Assembly (NCBI RefSeq): GCF_010672525.1
Contig: NZ_JAAHGH010000020.1
Location: 1 to 64,000 of the forward strand
Origin: Okeania sp. SIO2B3
GTDB taxonomy: Bacteria > Cyanobacteriota > Cyanobacteriia > Cyanobacteriales > Microcoleaceae
Reading direction: 5' to 3'
Length of the DNA: 64,000 bases
How positions within the stretch are numbered: the stretch's first letter is position 1; every line of letters starts with the position of its first letter. The notes under the pieces were generated by a model. The model did not search any database. It saw nothing but the letters and a program-made list of their open reading frames with translations, and was not told where the DNA came from. This document shows, piece after piece, positions 48,910 to 59,600 of this stretch. Position numbers and translations under genes: made by a program.

Positions 48910-49142
48910 TTAGGGTTTGCGCTCAAAAGTCTTTTTTTAAGGAGTAGGGGAGCGGGGGAGTAGGGGAGTAGGGGAGTAGGGGAGTAGGGGAAGGGGAGTA
49001 GGGGAGTAATTTTTGGGCTACTCTCCTGGCCAAAATGCTGATTTTTGAGCATAAAGAGCTAAAAACTAGGTACTTTTTCCAGAGCTAAAAAGGCTAAAAC
49101 CTTTATCTATAAATGCTTTGAGATTTAATCAGCAAGCCCTAA
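48910..49142 (+). mobile_element. Inverted-repeat element family B, copy 3
   Basis: TTAGGGTTTGCGCTCAAAAG to AATCAGCAAGCCCTAA. Its internal tandem zone is a GTAGGGGA run of eight or more units (48945-49008), where copy 1 has AGGAGAC units. Its right end is fused to copy 4. Confidence 0.8.
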
Positions 49143-49580
49143 TTAGGGTTTGCGTTCAAGAGTCTTTTAGTAGGGTTATACCGTTTCACGGAATTCAAAA
49201 GCGAGTGCTAATTGGTGAGGTCTCCTCAGAATACAAGACGCACTCAAGACAGTCAAAAGTCAAAAGTCATGCATTATGATTTTATAGCTCAAAACTTTGA
49301 TGCTTCAGTAATTTCAGCAAATTATTCGACATCTAAAGTTTGAAACTATTTGTAACATTCTTTTTTCACGCTTGGTATTAGAAGACAGAAGACAAGAGAA
49401 ATGGGAATGAGTGAGGAGGTAGGAGTAACAATTGTCAGAATAATTTTTCTGCCCAACTTTTGCCTAAAATACGCTCAAATTTGAACATCAACAGCTGAAA
49501 AATTTGCACTGAAATTCGACCCCAAAAAGGCACTTGTCTTTATATGTCAATACTTTTAGATTTGATCGCTCACGTCCTAA
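49143..49580 (+). mobile_element. Inverted-repeat element family B, copy 4, with insertion
   Basis: Starts TTAGGGTTTGCGTTCAAGAG directly after copy 3, so the joint reads GCAAGCCCTAATTAGGGTTT. The right half matches copy 1 (GGAGGTAGGAGTAA, CACTTGTCTTTATATGTCAA). About 200 bp at 49177-49380 (TATACCGTTTCACGG .. TTTTTTCACGCTTGGTATTA) is inserted and looks like family F. Its right end overlaps the stop codon of the gene at 49577. Confidence 0.75.
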
Positions 49581-49939
49581 TTAGCCTCAAAGTGTAACTT
49601 ATAAAGTCTCAAACTTGGATGTTCAGTTAAATACCAATGACAACCAATATTAACAGGTGAAGGTCTGTTTTCTAGTCGATATAAAAATATTGGTTCTTCT
49701 CTCAAAATTGCTGTCAAAATCAAATCTTCCCAGTTTTCATTGCCATGGTCAAAAACTAAATAAGACTTACCAATATATCCCATTTTTATCATTCCTTTTG
49801 ATAACCATCCTACAATTTCCTCGGTTTTTTCTGGAGGAAACTCACTATCAGTTAAACCATAGGTTTCAACCTCTAGTTCTTCTGATTTAGGTTGTAGTGC
49901 TGCTAAGAAAGCTGATACAATATTTTTTAGTTTTCCCAT
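49577..49939 (-). CDS. Hypothetical protein
   Basis: A 120-residue soluble protein, not recognised. It starts MGKLKNIVSAFLAALQP, has a Glu-rich segment and a C-terminal half that looks like an alpha/beta fold (GKSYLVFDHGNENWEDLILT, PIFLYRLENRPSPVNIG). No motif for catalysis is visible. It stands between a family B element, whose end overlaps its stop codon, and hrcA on the same strand (130 bp apart). Confidence 0.65.
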   Translation of the reverse strand: MGKLKNIVSAFLAALQPKSEELEVETYGLTDSEFPPEKTEEIVGWLSKGMIKMGYIGKSYLVFDHGNENWEDLILTAILREEPIFLYRLENRPSPVNIGCHWYLTEHPSLRLYKLHFEAN

Positions 49940-50069
49940 GTCTATGACTTTAACTCTCTATCTTTCTCTAAGATAAATCATGGCACTGGGTCATGCTTCC
50001 TCCAAAGAGGTGATTTTCAGAGCGCATTTGTTTACCATATCCGGAGAAACTTAGAAAGATTAAAATTCT

Positions 50070-51176
50070 CTAACTTTTCCCAATAGTTTCTGAGAGAAAA
50101 TCTGCTGTAGATTTTACTATGGCGATCGCATTCTCATAAAACATTCTAGTTGGTCCCAAAACTCCTACACTTCCCAGTGGAGTTGTCCCATTCCCATAAG
50201 TTGCAGAAATCAGGGCACAACCTTGGATAGGTTCTAGAGGATTTTCCGAACCTATTCTTACTGTCACCTGCTTGTCTGTACTGGGGGCTTCAAATATTAA
50301 AGGCCACAACTGTTCCTGTTCTTCTTCTAATAGTTGAATAATAGTTTGAACCTGTTGCAGTTTAGAGAATTCTGGTAAACGCAATACTTCTGCGATGCCA
50401 CTAATCAGAATCTTAGTATACTCTGGTGTCTGACAACGGAAAGCTAAATTTTCCAATAGATTTTTGATTGACTCAGCATACTTCTCAAACTCCCGGTCTA
50501 GCTCCGTCCAATCTAATGAAGATAATTCCCCTATTGCTCGTCCTCGTAGTTGGCCATTCAAAAAGTTTGATAATATTTGTAATTCTCTATCAATATCTTC
50601 TGGGTCAGGGAGTACAGAATTATCTGGTAAATTGTTCCCATGTTTTTTCTGATTTACAGCCCTCAAGTCCATTATCAAAGATTGAGTTTCATAGGTATTT
50701 GTCACCACAATTAGCATGATTTTTCCTGCTTCCACTTGTACCAGTTGTAGATGTCGTAACTTAGCGTTGGCAGTTTGAGGCATTGTCACTAGAGTAATAT
50801 AACCACTCAGAGTAGCCAAAATTTGAGCCGATCCTTGAAGTATGGCCTCTAGACGACTTTCTGGCAAATTCAATTGTTTTTGTAAAAGTTCTTCAACTTC
50901 AAAAGCCAGATTTTCTGAAGGTTTCATCAATTGGTCAACATATATTCGGTAGCCTGAGTCTGAAGGAATTCTTCCAGCCGAAGTATAAGGTTGATATAAT
51001 AGTCCTATTTTTTCCAGAAAGCTCATCCCATTGCGAATTGTCGCTGGACTAACACTGAGATTGTACTCTTCTGCTAGAGATTTGGAGCCAACTGGTTCTG
51101 CTGTTGCAATATAATGACGAACTGTTGCCCATAGTATATGTTGATGACGATTATTAAGATTAACTTGCACTGACAT
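50070..51176 (-). CDS. hrcA: Heat-inducible transcription repressor HrcA
   Basis: A 368-residue HrcA. The N-terminal winged helix ([40 protein letters not shown]) is followed by [20 protein letters not shown] and [15 protein letters not shown], the family's hallmark. The GAF-like HrcA domain fills the rest, ending [20 protein letters not shown]. HrcA represses groE/dnaK operons at CIRCE sites (TTAGCACTC-N9-GAGTGCTAA). I find no good CIRCE near this gene and no chaperone gene in the window, so its targets lie elsewhere. Confidence 0.96.
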   Translation of the reverse strand: MSVQVNLNNRHQHILWATVRHYIATAEPVGSKSLAEEYNLSVSPATIRNGMSFLEKIGLLYQPYTSAGRIPSDSGYRIYVDQLMKPSENLAFEVEELLQKQLNLPESRLEAILQGSAQILATLSGYITLVTMPQTANAKLRHLQLVQVEAGKIMLIVVTNTYETQSLIMDLRAVNQKKHGNNLPDNSVLPDPEDIDRELQILSNFLNGQLRGRAIGELSSLDWTELDREFEKYAESIKNLLENLAFRCQTPEYTKILISGIAEVLRLPEFSKLQQVQTIIQLLEEEQEQLWPLIFEAPSTDKQVTVRIGSENPLEPIQGCALISATYGNGTTPLGSVGVLGPTRMFYENAIAIVKSTADFLSETIGKS

Positions 51177-51984
51177 GGACGTAGAGAGAATATATTATGT
51201 AAGGTACCGAATAGCAAATATGATGTGAGTTAATCATAACACTAAAGTTATTTTTCTTTATATAACTTATACTTCGTTATTATCTAATCATATTTATCTT
51301 GGTTTGAGGTATAGCAAGGAACAGCGGTGCGACTCAACCTCAGCGATAGATATTGGAAGGAAGCACCATCTGTGGGCATCTGAGCAAACTAAGCTAGCAT
51401 CTAGTAGCGTACTTCTGTGAGGCAACAAGCAACAACAAAAAATATTTCTCTGCTGCTTGCTAAAGCTTAAAAACATGAATTATCCTAGACAAATATCTAC
51501 AAAATATCTATGTTTTTACGCCATTAATCTGTGTTATTATTACGTCTGTCTGCTAAGATCAGAGGATTTTAGCAACAATTATGGAATGTTTGGCACTCGG
51601 CTTTTCATATATTATGTGACCTCATTTACCTGAAATCTGCTGTAATTGAGAACTTTATATCAAACCCAGTAGCGTTGGTGTAATTAGATTTATCGTGTGG
51701 GGACTCACCCCTAACCCCTCCGAGGAGGAGGATGTGGGGAAATAAAGAAATATTTGGCAATGGCTGAAACTAGAGCGGAATGTGGGATAAAATCTTCGGA
51801 GTTTAGCAAATTTTATATTTGCAATATTTTATATTTAGGTAAATAAAAGACATCTCCAATAATCAAAAATAAAATCAATTATCGCGCAAAAATCATCAAT
51901 TCTTTCCCCCTACTCCCTACTCCCTACTCCCTCTTTTCAGGAGAAGTCTAAAGTTTGCCGGAAACGAAAAGTTCCGAATTCTGA
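51177..51984. other. Non-coding gap with family D copy 2
   Basis: The element at 51850-51949 (AGACATCTCC..GGAGAAGTCT) carries a CTCCCTACTCCCTACTCC tandem at the place where copy 1 has a palindrome. A CACCCCTAACCCCTCCGAGG segment is at 51706. No gene is seen. Confidence 0.6.
51850..51949. repeat. Inverted-repeat element family D, copy 2
   Basis: Perfect-looking ends AGACATCTCC and GGAGAAGTCT (one mismatch as inverted repeats), interior ATAATCAAAAATAAAATCAA shared with copy 1 at 5414. Confidence 0.75.
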
Positions 51985-52347
51985 CTAATAGCGAGGTATA
52001 CTTTGATCTACTAAGATTGAATAGGCATCAATACCACCAATAATATTCTTCACATTTGTAAAACCCTGGCTCTTCAACCATTGGCACATTTGAGCTGAAC
52101 GTATGCCATGATGACACAAGACTAGAGTTTCTTTCTCATGGTCTAAATGGACATGAATTTGGTCTGACCATTCAGAAAATTGACTTAAAGATAAAACTTT
52201 AAAACCTTTAATAGAAGCTATTTCTACTTCTTGAGGTTCTCGAACATCAACTAATTGTAAATTTTCAGGAATACCATCTGTTAAGCGGTTTGCTAGTTCT
52301 TCGACAGTAATATCGAGTAAAGGCGCTTCGGAAGATTGTTGTGACAT
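51985..52347 (-). CDS. Rhodanese-like domain protein
   Basis: A 120-residue single rhodanese domain. LQLVDVREPQEVEIASIKGF and the active-site loop CHHGIRSA with catalytic C78 are intact; GFTNVKNIIGGIDAYS closes the domain. Such proteins carry sulfane sulfur from thiosulfate or persulfide donors; the acceptor is unknown. It is alone, 800 bp from hrcA. Confidence 0.93.
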   Translation of the reverse strand: MSQQSSEAPLLDITVEELANRLTDGIPENLQLVDVREPQEVEIASIKGFKVLSLSQFSEWSDQIHVHLDHEKETLVLCHHGIRSAQMCQWLKSQGFTNVKNIIGGIDAYSILVDQSIPRY

Positions 52348-52471
52348 TTTAGAAGAATTAATGACTTGACATTAATGATAAACTTATAGAAAGCTTTTCC
52401 AGGTTAACTACAATTTTTAGTTGTAATCTATAGCATTTTCTCTGATTTTAGTCAAGCAGGTTTGTACAATT

Positions 52472-52668
52472 TAGCGTTGCTGAAGCGTGTGTATGATATT
52501 AATATTAATTACTTAGGAGTCAACCCACCCGCGCGCCCCTCCCAGGAGGGGAAGTCAGGAAGACCTCCTCAGGAGGAAAGAAAGAAGAAGAAAGCCCGAG
52601 TAGAAGGAAAAAGTTTTTTGCTAGCCCTCTTTTCTGGACATGATACCATACCTCAAATCAGCAACGCC
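52472..52668 (+). repeat. Inverted-repeat element family E, copy 2
   Basis: TAGCGTTGCTGA at the left and TCAGCAACGCC at the right are inverted repeats; the interior matches 33968-34127. Any open frame here is repeat sequence. A third, partial end (GGCGTTGCTGAATTG) starts at 63929. Confidence 0.75.
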
Positions 52669-52751
52669 TACAATATTTATACAAAATATAGAACAAAGAG
52701 CGAAAATCAGAAAACCTTACCGAACCCGAGCAGATTTGATATAAATTAATC

Positions 52752-52856
52752 AGGACTTACCCATGAGGTAGGAAACACTAGGATTTGAGATGGCTTTCCG
52801 TCCCGGAATGCTCCACAAACCCTGTCGGTCGCTTCGGACCAAAATACGTTGCAGGT
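52752..52856 (-). repeat. Inverted-repeat element family C, copy 2
   Basis: AGGACTTACCCATGAGGTAG, ACTAGGATTTGAGATGGC and AAAATACGTTGCAGGTG match family C copy 1 in reverse. A short insert (AATGCTCCACAAACCCTGTC) splits it, and the right end is decayed. Confidence 0.7.
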
Positions 52857-52861
52857 GCTTC

Positions 52862-53059
52862 AACAATTAATAATTAATAATTAACAATTAACAATTACCT
52901 CTCCTTGAAAATCAGAGGATTAACTCGGTAGGGAAAATTTTTTCTTCTCTTGGTCGATGGTCGGCCAGCGAGGAGACCTCCCCATCCCATCCTAAGGTCA
53001 TGCTCCGCAAACGACCGCTTTTTTCTACTTTAAAGAAGAGGTTTTAAACCTTAATTATT
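52862..53059 (+). repeat. Dispersed element family A, copy 5
   Basis: AT-rich start, CTCTTGGTCGATGGTCGG, CATCCCATCC, GACCGCTTTTTTC and AGAGGTTTTAAACC are recognisable; the CCGTTACGGAATTG block of other copies is replaced. It abuts family B copy 5. Confidence 0.65.
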
Positions 53060-53576
53060 GCTCTGCTGATTAAATCTAAAAGCATTGACATATAAGGACT
53101 TTAGGCTTTTTGGATTCAAAAAAAGTACCTGGTATCACGTCTAAAACGCTCATGCTTGGAGCGTATTTTAGGCGCATAGTTGGGCAGAAAAATCTTGGGA
53201 CAAAACGCCCGCTCCTACCTCCTGGCTCCCAAGCCATTTCTCCTGTCTTCCCCTCCTGGGAGCAGGGCTGTTTCAAAGTATTGTAGATTAATGATTTATG
53301 GAGAACGGGAGTAATGGGCATAGTGGAACAGTGAAATTTGCCAAAATTTGCCTATTTTTCAGCCAATAAGCCTCTTTAAGCTCTGAGAGGATATTTGGTT
53401 CAACGCCGCTTAAAAGCCTCCATCCCCGTGTCTGGTGTGTCTGGTGCGTCCCCGTGTCTATTGAGAATGAAACAGCCCTGCCTCCACGGTCGGGGGAGGG
53501 GCGAGGGGTGGGTTGTCTCCTGTCTCCTGTCTCCTACCCCTACCCCTACTAAAAGACTTTTAAGCGCAAACCCTAA
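53060..53576 (-). mobile_element. Inverted-repeat element family B, copy 5, with nested element
   Basis: On the minus strand starts TTAGGGTTTGCGCTTAAAAG (53576 end) with a GTAGGGGTAGGGGTAGG tandem zone, and ends near 53060 (GATTTAATCAGCAGAG). It contains a 216-bp insertion at 53264-53479. Confidence 0.75.
53264..53479. mobile_element. Nested inverted-repeat element (AGGGCTGTTTCA ends)
   Basis: Perfect 12-bp terminal inverted repeats AGGGCTGTTTCA / TGAAACAGCCCT bound 216 bp that interrupt the CCTCCTGGGAG / CTCCACGG hairpin zone of family B copy 5. No transposase inside. The interior has GTGTCTGGTGTGTCTGGTGC short repeats. Confidence 0.7.
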
Positions 53577-53598
53577 TTATTCGGTAAGTCCTAATTAA

Positions 53599-56481
53599 TT
53601 AAACTTGTAAGCAGCTTTGTAAACTATTAATTAATTCTTGGTCTAAATAAGGCTTAGTTAAATAGTCATTTGCACCTAATTGTTTAGCTAATATACGATA
53701 GGGCTGACTACTGCGAGATGTTAACATTAATACAGGCATTTCTGCCATAGAATATTGTTTACGACAACGACTGAGGAATTCAAAACCATTCATTTGTGGC
53801 ATTTCTACATCACAAATAACAGCTTGAATTTGAGTATGTTGCTGTAGTTGTACTAACCCTTGCCATCCATCTTTAGCTTGCACAATATCATATCCTGCTT
53901 TTTGTAAAGTATTGGAAATAGCTTGGCGAGTAGTTAGAGAATCATCAATTACTAGAATAGTTGGTAGTTTAGAAATAGTAGACTGTTTAAATTTAGAGGT
54001 GTTTTTTGGTAAGTTTTTACTATCTAATTGTTCAGTGTGTAATGTTTTTTCTAATAATTGAATACCATCAATAACTGGTACTAAGCTCCCATCTCCTAAA
54101 ATTGCACAACCATATAAATATGATGGTGGTGTTAAAATTTTGCTAAAAGGTTTTATAGTCAAATTTTGCTCCATTAATATTCGATCTATTTTGATGGCAA
54201 TTGTCTCTGAATCTTCAGATATTAATAGCAACATTTCTTTTCCTTGAGAGTTTTTTGTATAAGAATTTTTCCAAGAAGATTCAACTGGTTCTTGTTGAAT
54301 AGTTCCTGAGATTATGGGATAATTACAATCGAACAAAATTGATGGTGCTATAGATACCTTTTTACCTTTCCAATAATATATTTTTTCCCCTTGATTAACT
54401 TGAATTTCACTAGGTTCAACATATATTATGCCTGCTAAAATATCTAAAGGAATTGCAAATAAATTTCCCTCCATGCGGAAAACCAATAATTTTGTAATTG
54501 TTAAAGTCCATGGCAGTCTCAGAATAAATTTTGTCCCTTTACCAAGTTGGGATTGAATAGTAATATTTCCTTTCAATGATTCTATTTGTCTGTAAACTGA
54601 TTCTAATCCCATGCCTCTTCCGGACAAGTCACTCACTTTTTTTGTAGTTGAAAAATCAGGATAAAATAATAATTTGTATAATTTTTTAGTGGATAATTTC
54701 GCGGCTTCAGTGGCAGAAAAAATTTTCTTTTCTATAGCTTGATTCCGAATTTTGTTAACATCTATACCTTGACCATCATCTTCAACTGCTAAATAAGTAT
54801 AATTCCCTTGATAATAAGACTTAATAGTAATTGTTCCTTCTTTGGGTTTACCATGATTTTGTCGGATTTCTGGGGTTTCTATACCATGATCGAAAGCATT
54901 TCTGACTATATGAACTATAGGATCGTACAATTTCTCTAAAACTGCTTTATCTACTAAAGTGTTCATCCCCACTAATTCTAGTTTTACCTGTTTTTGCTTT
55001 TGTACTGATAAATCTCTAATCATTCTAGGAAATCGATTTAATAATGATTCCACAGGTAGCATTCGAGTTTTTGTGAGATTATTTTGTATTTGCTGTAAGG
55101 TTTGTTGTCTTTTTTTGACAACTTGTTGACCTTGCTGATGTAGTAATTTAATATCATTCACAGCTTCGCCTACTTGAGCAATTTCTTCTAATAGATTTGG
55201 CAGTATATTGACAAGATATGCTAGTTTATTATTCTGAGAATTTGGGGATTTATTTAATTCCTCTGAAAAAGTATTCATATCTTGAAGTTTCATCATTAAC
55301 TGATGAAAGTTTTGCCACCCTTTTTCTAAAGTTCCTATTGCAGCTTGAGCTTGTTCATTTTGGAGAATAAAACTATTATCTTGAGTTGCTAATTCTCCTA
55401 GCAAATTATTCAGCATTTCCAGACGGTTGATATCTATCCTGACACCTAAAGAAGATGAAGATGGGGATGTAGAAGTAATTTTATTTTGCTGAATTTGTTT
55501 CTTTTTATTAGTAACTCCCGGTGCAGAAGCTTGTTTTTGAGAAATATTTACTGATGCGGTCGCACTATTAGGTGTTTTGACATTTTCTGTTTCTGCTGCA
55601 ACTTCAGATTTTTTAGGGACAACAGCTTTTACTGGTTGAGTTGGTTGATTAACTTGTTTTCTCTTAGCAGTTGTTTCTACCTTTCGGGATGTTAGTGGTT
55701 TTGTTAGTTTGACCAACGTGGGATTTGGATTTCCTCCTTGAGTGCGATCGCCTGCTAATACTGCTTTTTGCCCTGCCCAAAAATCTGCTAGAGCTAGTGT
55801 AGCAATTTTTTTGATGTATTTTGGATTTACTTCCAAAGCTTTGATCGTAGTTTGAGCAATGGAAGTAAACCCAGGCAAATTTAGCATTGTCCCTAAAGTT
55901 GCAAATACTTCAGCTTGTCTCTTCAGTTCATCTTTAATGGATAAACCACTGCCGGAACCATTCTTTCCAGCTAATAAATTGTGCCAACGATTTAAACCAG
56001 AGGGTATTTCTTCTGTAAACAGAAATTTGGTCATATCACCCTCTTCCATGGACACTTCGGGAAATTCTGCCGCTTCTTCTAAAGAATGCCCAAGTTTCTT
56101 TTCGATCTGCTCAAAAACTTGCTGCGCCTTAATCATCGAATTTTCTTGGTCGTAGTTACCTGTTTCAATTTGTTTTAAAGTAGGCGATCGCAAACAGTCA
56201 AAAGCTTGCAGCAGTAAATTTTCTAACTCTAGGTCAAAAACAGTATTTTCTTGATAAAGCGCTCTAATACTATTTTCTAAATTGTGGGCAATTTTTTGAA
56301 TTCCCATTAAACCAATACAAGCAGCACCACCTTTAATTGAGTGAGCTGCTCGCATTAGTTGATGTAGTTTTTGGATCTCATGCTCTTGAGAGATATTTAT
56401 TAATCCCTCCTCAAGAGTCTGTAGTAATTCTGTAGCTTCTTCTACAAAAAATTCGTAGGCTCGATCGTCAATTTCTATCAT
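53599..56481 (-). CDS. pixL: CheA-type hybrid histidine kinase (PixL-like)
   Basis: A 960-residue soluble kinase. Domains in order: Hpt (about 5-105) with phospho-accepting H47 (AAHSIKGGAACIG), a low-complexity linker (270-345), a dimerisation helix pair (about 345-490), HATPase (HIVRNAFDHGIETPEIR, DDGQGID, GRGMGLESV), a CheW-like regulatory domain (about 680-830), and a C-terminal receiver with the acceptor in VICDVEMPQMNG. This is the CheA hybrid layout of cyanobacterial phototaxis and pilus-control operons. It is last in the operon, 173 bp after the receptor gene, with a CAGCGGTCAGCGTTCAG-like repeat between. It should phosphorylate PixG/PixH-type regulators. Confidence 0.92.
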   Translation of the reverse strand: MIEIDDRAYEFFVEEATELLQTLEEGLINISQEHEIQKLHQLMRAAHSIKGGAACIGLMGIQKIAHNLENSIRALYQENTVFDLELENLLLQAFDCLRSPTLKQIETGNYDQENSMIKAQQVFEQIEKKLGHSLEEAAEFPEVSMEEGDMTKFLFTEEIPSGLNRWHNLLAGKNGSGSGLSIKDELKRQAEVFATLGTMLNLPGFTSIAQTTIKALEVNPKYIKKIATLALADFWAGQKAVLAGDRTQGGNPNPTLVKLTKPLTSRKVETTAKRKQVNQPTQPVKAVVPKKSEVAAETENVKTPNSATASVNISQKQASAPGVTNKKKQIQQNKITSTSPSSSSLGVRIDINRLEMLNNLLGELATQDNSFILQNEQAQAAIGTLEKGWQNFHQLMMKLQDMNTFSEELNKSPNSQNNKLAYLVNILPNLLEEIAQVGEAVNDIKLLHQQGQQVVKKRQQTLQQIQNNLTKTRMLPVESLLNRFPRMIRDLSVQKQKQVKLELVGMNTLVDKAVLEKLYDPIVHIVRNAFDHGIETPEIRQNHGKPKEGTITIKSYYQGNYTYLAVEDDGQGIDVNKIRNQAIEKKIFSATEAAKLSTKKLYKLLFYPDFSTTKKVSDLSGRGMGLESVYRQIESLKGNITIQSQLGKGTKFILRLPWTLTITKLLVFRMEGNLFAIPLDILAGIIYVEPSEIQVNQGEKIYYWKGKKVSIAPSILFDCNYPIISGTIQQEPVESSWKNSYTKNSQGKEMLLLISEDSETIAIKIDRILMEQNLTIKPFSKILTPPSYLYGCAILGDGSLVPVIDGIQLLEKTLHTEQLDSKNLPKNTSKFKQSTISKLPTILVIDDSLTTRQAISNTLQKAGYDIVQAKDGWQGLVQLQQHTQIQAVICDVEMPQMNGFEFLSRCRKQYSMAEMPVLMLTSRSSQPYRILAKQLGANDYLTKPYLDQELINSLQSCLQV

Positions 56482-56654
56482 TATATTACATTATATTATG
56501 TCAAATCTCAAAAGTTTTGCTACATCTCCTTGAAGTAGCAGTCAGCGGTCAGCGTTCAGTAGTCAGCTTTTCTAGGTGTATGATGAGGGTGTCCAGAACG
56601 CGCGCGCCACTAATTTTTCAGATTTTAGCTGATAGCTGATAGCTGATAGCTACT

Positions 56655-59600
56655 TCAATTTACCTTAAACTCTGCCACACTCTTTTCTAAATCTCCTGCC
56701 ACTCCTAGTAACTGAGAAAAAGACTCTGCAACAGTCAGAGATTGTTCAGAAGTTTGATTAGCGATCGTTGCCACCTCCTGCATTGTTGTTGAAAGTTGAC
56801 TAGAAGTATCAGCTTGAGTAGTAGCAGACAAAGTAATCTCCTCTACCAACTCACTGATCTGTGCACTCACATCCAATAAATCAGTCAGAGTTTGTCGCGC
56901 TCCCTTCACTAACTGAGTTCCTACCATTACCCGCTTCCGACCTACTATCATTGCTTTGACAACTTCGCTAGTACCAGATTGCATCTCTTCCACAATTTGC
57001 TCTATTTCTTGAGTAGCACTGGCTGACTGCTCCGCCAGAGAACGTACCTCACTAGCAACTGTAGCAAATCCTTGATCGTCTTGCCCTGCTCTGGTTGCCT
57101 CTACCGAAGCATTCAACGCCAAAATATTTGTTTGATTTGCCAAATCATTAATCAAGCTCAGCACCCGTGAAATTTTCTTAGAAGTTTCCCCTAAATTTTT
57201 CACCTTCCGGGCGGTTGCTTCCACTGTTTTCTGAATTACCACAATTCCTTCCACACTACGGTTCATGGCAGCATCACTGGTTTGGAGAATCTGATTTGCT
57301 TGCTGCACCTTAGCTTCTGCCTGTTGAGCATTAGCAGCTACTGCTTTAACCGCATTTGTCATTACCTGAATTTGCCCAAGAGCATTAGCGATCGCTTCTG
57401 CTTGGCGATGAGCTTCACCGGACAATTTTTCAATTTCAGCATTGTTACCTTCAGTTGTTGAACTCACAATATTTGTTGCTGACTTCACCTTTAGTACCAA
57501 CTGCTGTAAGTTTTCAATCGTGGCATTAAAAAAGTCAGCCACAGTCCCCATGACACCTACTGTTACATTAGCTCGTACTGTCAAATCCCCATCAAAAGAA
57601 TTTTCTATTTCTGTCAAAAAAGTTTCTATTTGACTTTCTAATGATTCTTTTTGCTGTTGTTGCTCCTGAGAGATAGTTTCTGCTGTTTTCCGAGCCTGAA
57701 TTACCTGTTCTAATAGGAGAGCTTGTTCCAGGGTAGAACCTACTTGTAAAGCCAGTTGTTTAAAAACTTCGACCTCTGAATCTTGCCATTGTCTTGTACC
57801 AGAACATTGATGAGCGCCTAATAAACCATAAAGTTTTTGACCTACTAAAATCGGCACTACCACATTTGCTTTCACCTGCCATTTTTCCAACTGTTCTCGG
57901 TGACAGTCTGTTAAATTTGCCTTGTTAATATCTGCTGTGACTTGTACTCGACCTTGACGATAGGGTTCTACATACTCAGTAGGAAAACAGGGAACTTCTG
58001 TTTCCATCTCGGCAATCTTTGACCAATTAGGTTTGACTGACTCAGAAATAATCTTACCTTCCCAGTTGTCATCGAAACGATATATGACAATACGGTCAGC
58101 TTTCATCAGTAGCAGTGATTCTTCTACAGTGGTTTGGAAAATTTTCTCCAATTCTAGAGATTCCCGAATGCGGGAACTAATTTCACTGAGTAACCGAGCT
58201 TGTTGAGTTGCTTCTTGTTGTTGCTGTAGCAAGAATGCTTGGTCTAGCGCATAACCAACTTGAATAGCTACTTGCTTAATTAGGTCTATTTCTAATGCTT
58301 CCCAGTTGCGAGCAGCGGAACATTGGTGGGCGATCAATAAACCATATAACTTTTTATCTGTGACAATGGGAGCGACTAAATTTGCTTTAACCTTGAACTG
58401 TTCTAATTGTTTAATATGGCATTCTGTGAATCCCGCTTCACGGATATCATTGGTTGATTTAACTCTCCCTTTCAGATATGGCTTAATATAACCTTGAGCA
58501 AAGCATGGGTCTACAATTTCAGCTCCTAATGCTTCTGGAAACCCGACTGTTACTGATTCTGCTACTACTGTACCTTTCCACTGAGGATCGAATTGATAGA
58601 CCATAACTCGATCTGCTTGCATAGCTTCTTGCACATCCTCGACTGTAGTGTTCAATATGTCTTGAGGGTTGAGAGATTTACGAATATTGGAGCTAATTTG
58701 ATTGAGGGCAATGGCTTGTTTTGTGGCGGCTTGTTGCTTTTGTAATAATGTTACTTGGTCAAGAGCAAAACCTACCTGGGTGGCTAGTTGTTTAGTAAAG
58801 TCAATTTCTGATTCTTGCCACTTACGGGGTGCAGAACATTGATGTACGATTAGCAAACCATGAAGTTTTTGTTCGGCGATGATGGGAGCAACAATATTAG
58901 CTTTAACGGCAAAAGGTTCTAAAAGTTTGATATGACATTCTCCTAATCCTGCTTCATCAATATTCTCTATTGTGCTAACTCGTCCTCGCAGATATGATTT
59001 GAGATAATTTTTTTTAAAGCAAGGATCGGATATTTTTTGACCAAAGGCTTGAGGCCAAGCTTTATCTACTGACTCAGCTACAACTGTACCGATCCAGTCA
59101 GCATCAAATTGATAAAGTATGACGCGATCGGCTTGTAATGCACTACGAGCTTCTTCCACTATAGTATCAAAAATATCTTCACTCCTCTGGGAATTTCGGA
59201 TTTTGATGCCTATCTCGTTTAAAAATCGAGCTTGCTTGGCAGCAGCTTGTTGTTTTTGCAATAGGTATGCCTGTTCTAGAGTATAACCCACCTGGACAGC
59301 GACCTTGCGAATTAAGTCAATTTCTAATTCTGTCCAAGCTCTAGGCCCTGTACATTGATGGCCAATTAATAGACCTATGAGTTTTTTTTCTACTACTATG
59401 GGAGCAACTAAGTTAGCTTTTACTTCAAACGGCTTAAGCTGATTAATATGGCACTCTGTTAGCCCAGCTTCGTAAATATTTTCTGTGGCTTTTACCCGAC
59501 CCCTTTGATAGGGTTGAACGTAGCGATCGGCAAAGCAAGGATCGGCTATTTCTGCCCCTAGAGCTTGTGGCCAATTGCTATCCACTGATTCTGCAATAAC

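Noticed and set aside
51177-51300. CIRCE operator upstream of hrcA
   Set aside because: No TTAGCACTC-N9-GAGTGCTAA or close variant found there.
52462-52749. 95-codon frame near 52.5 kb
   Set aside because: It is the interior of element family E and repeats such as CCTCCCAGGAGG.
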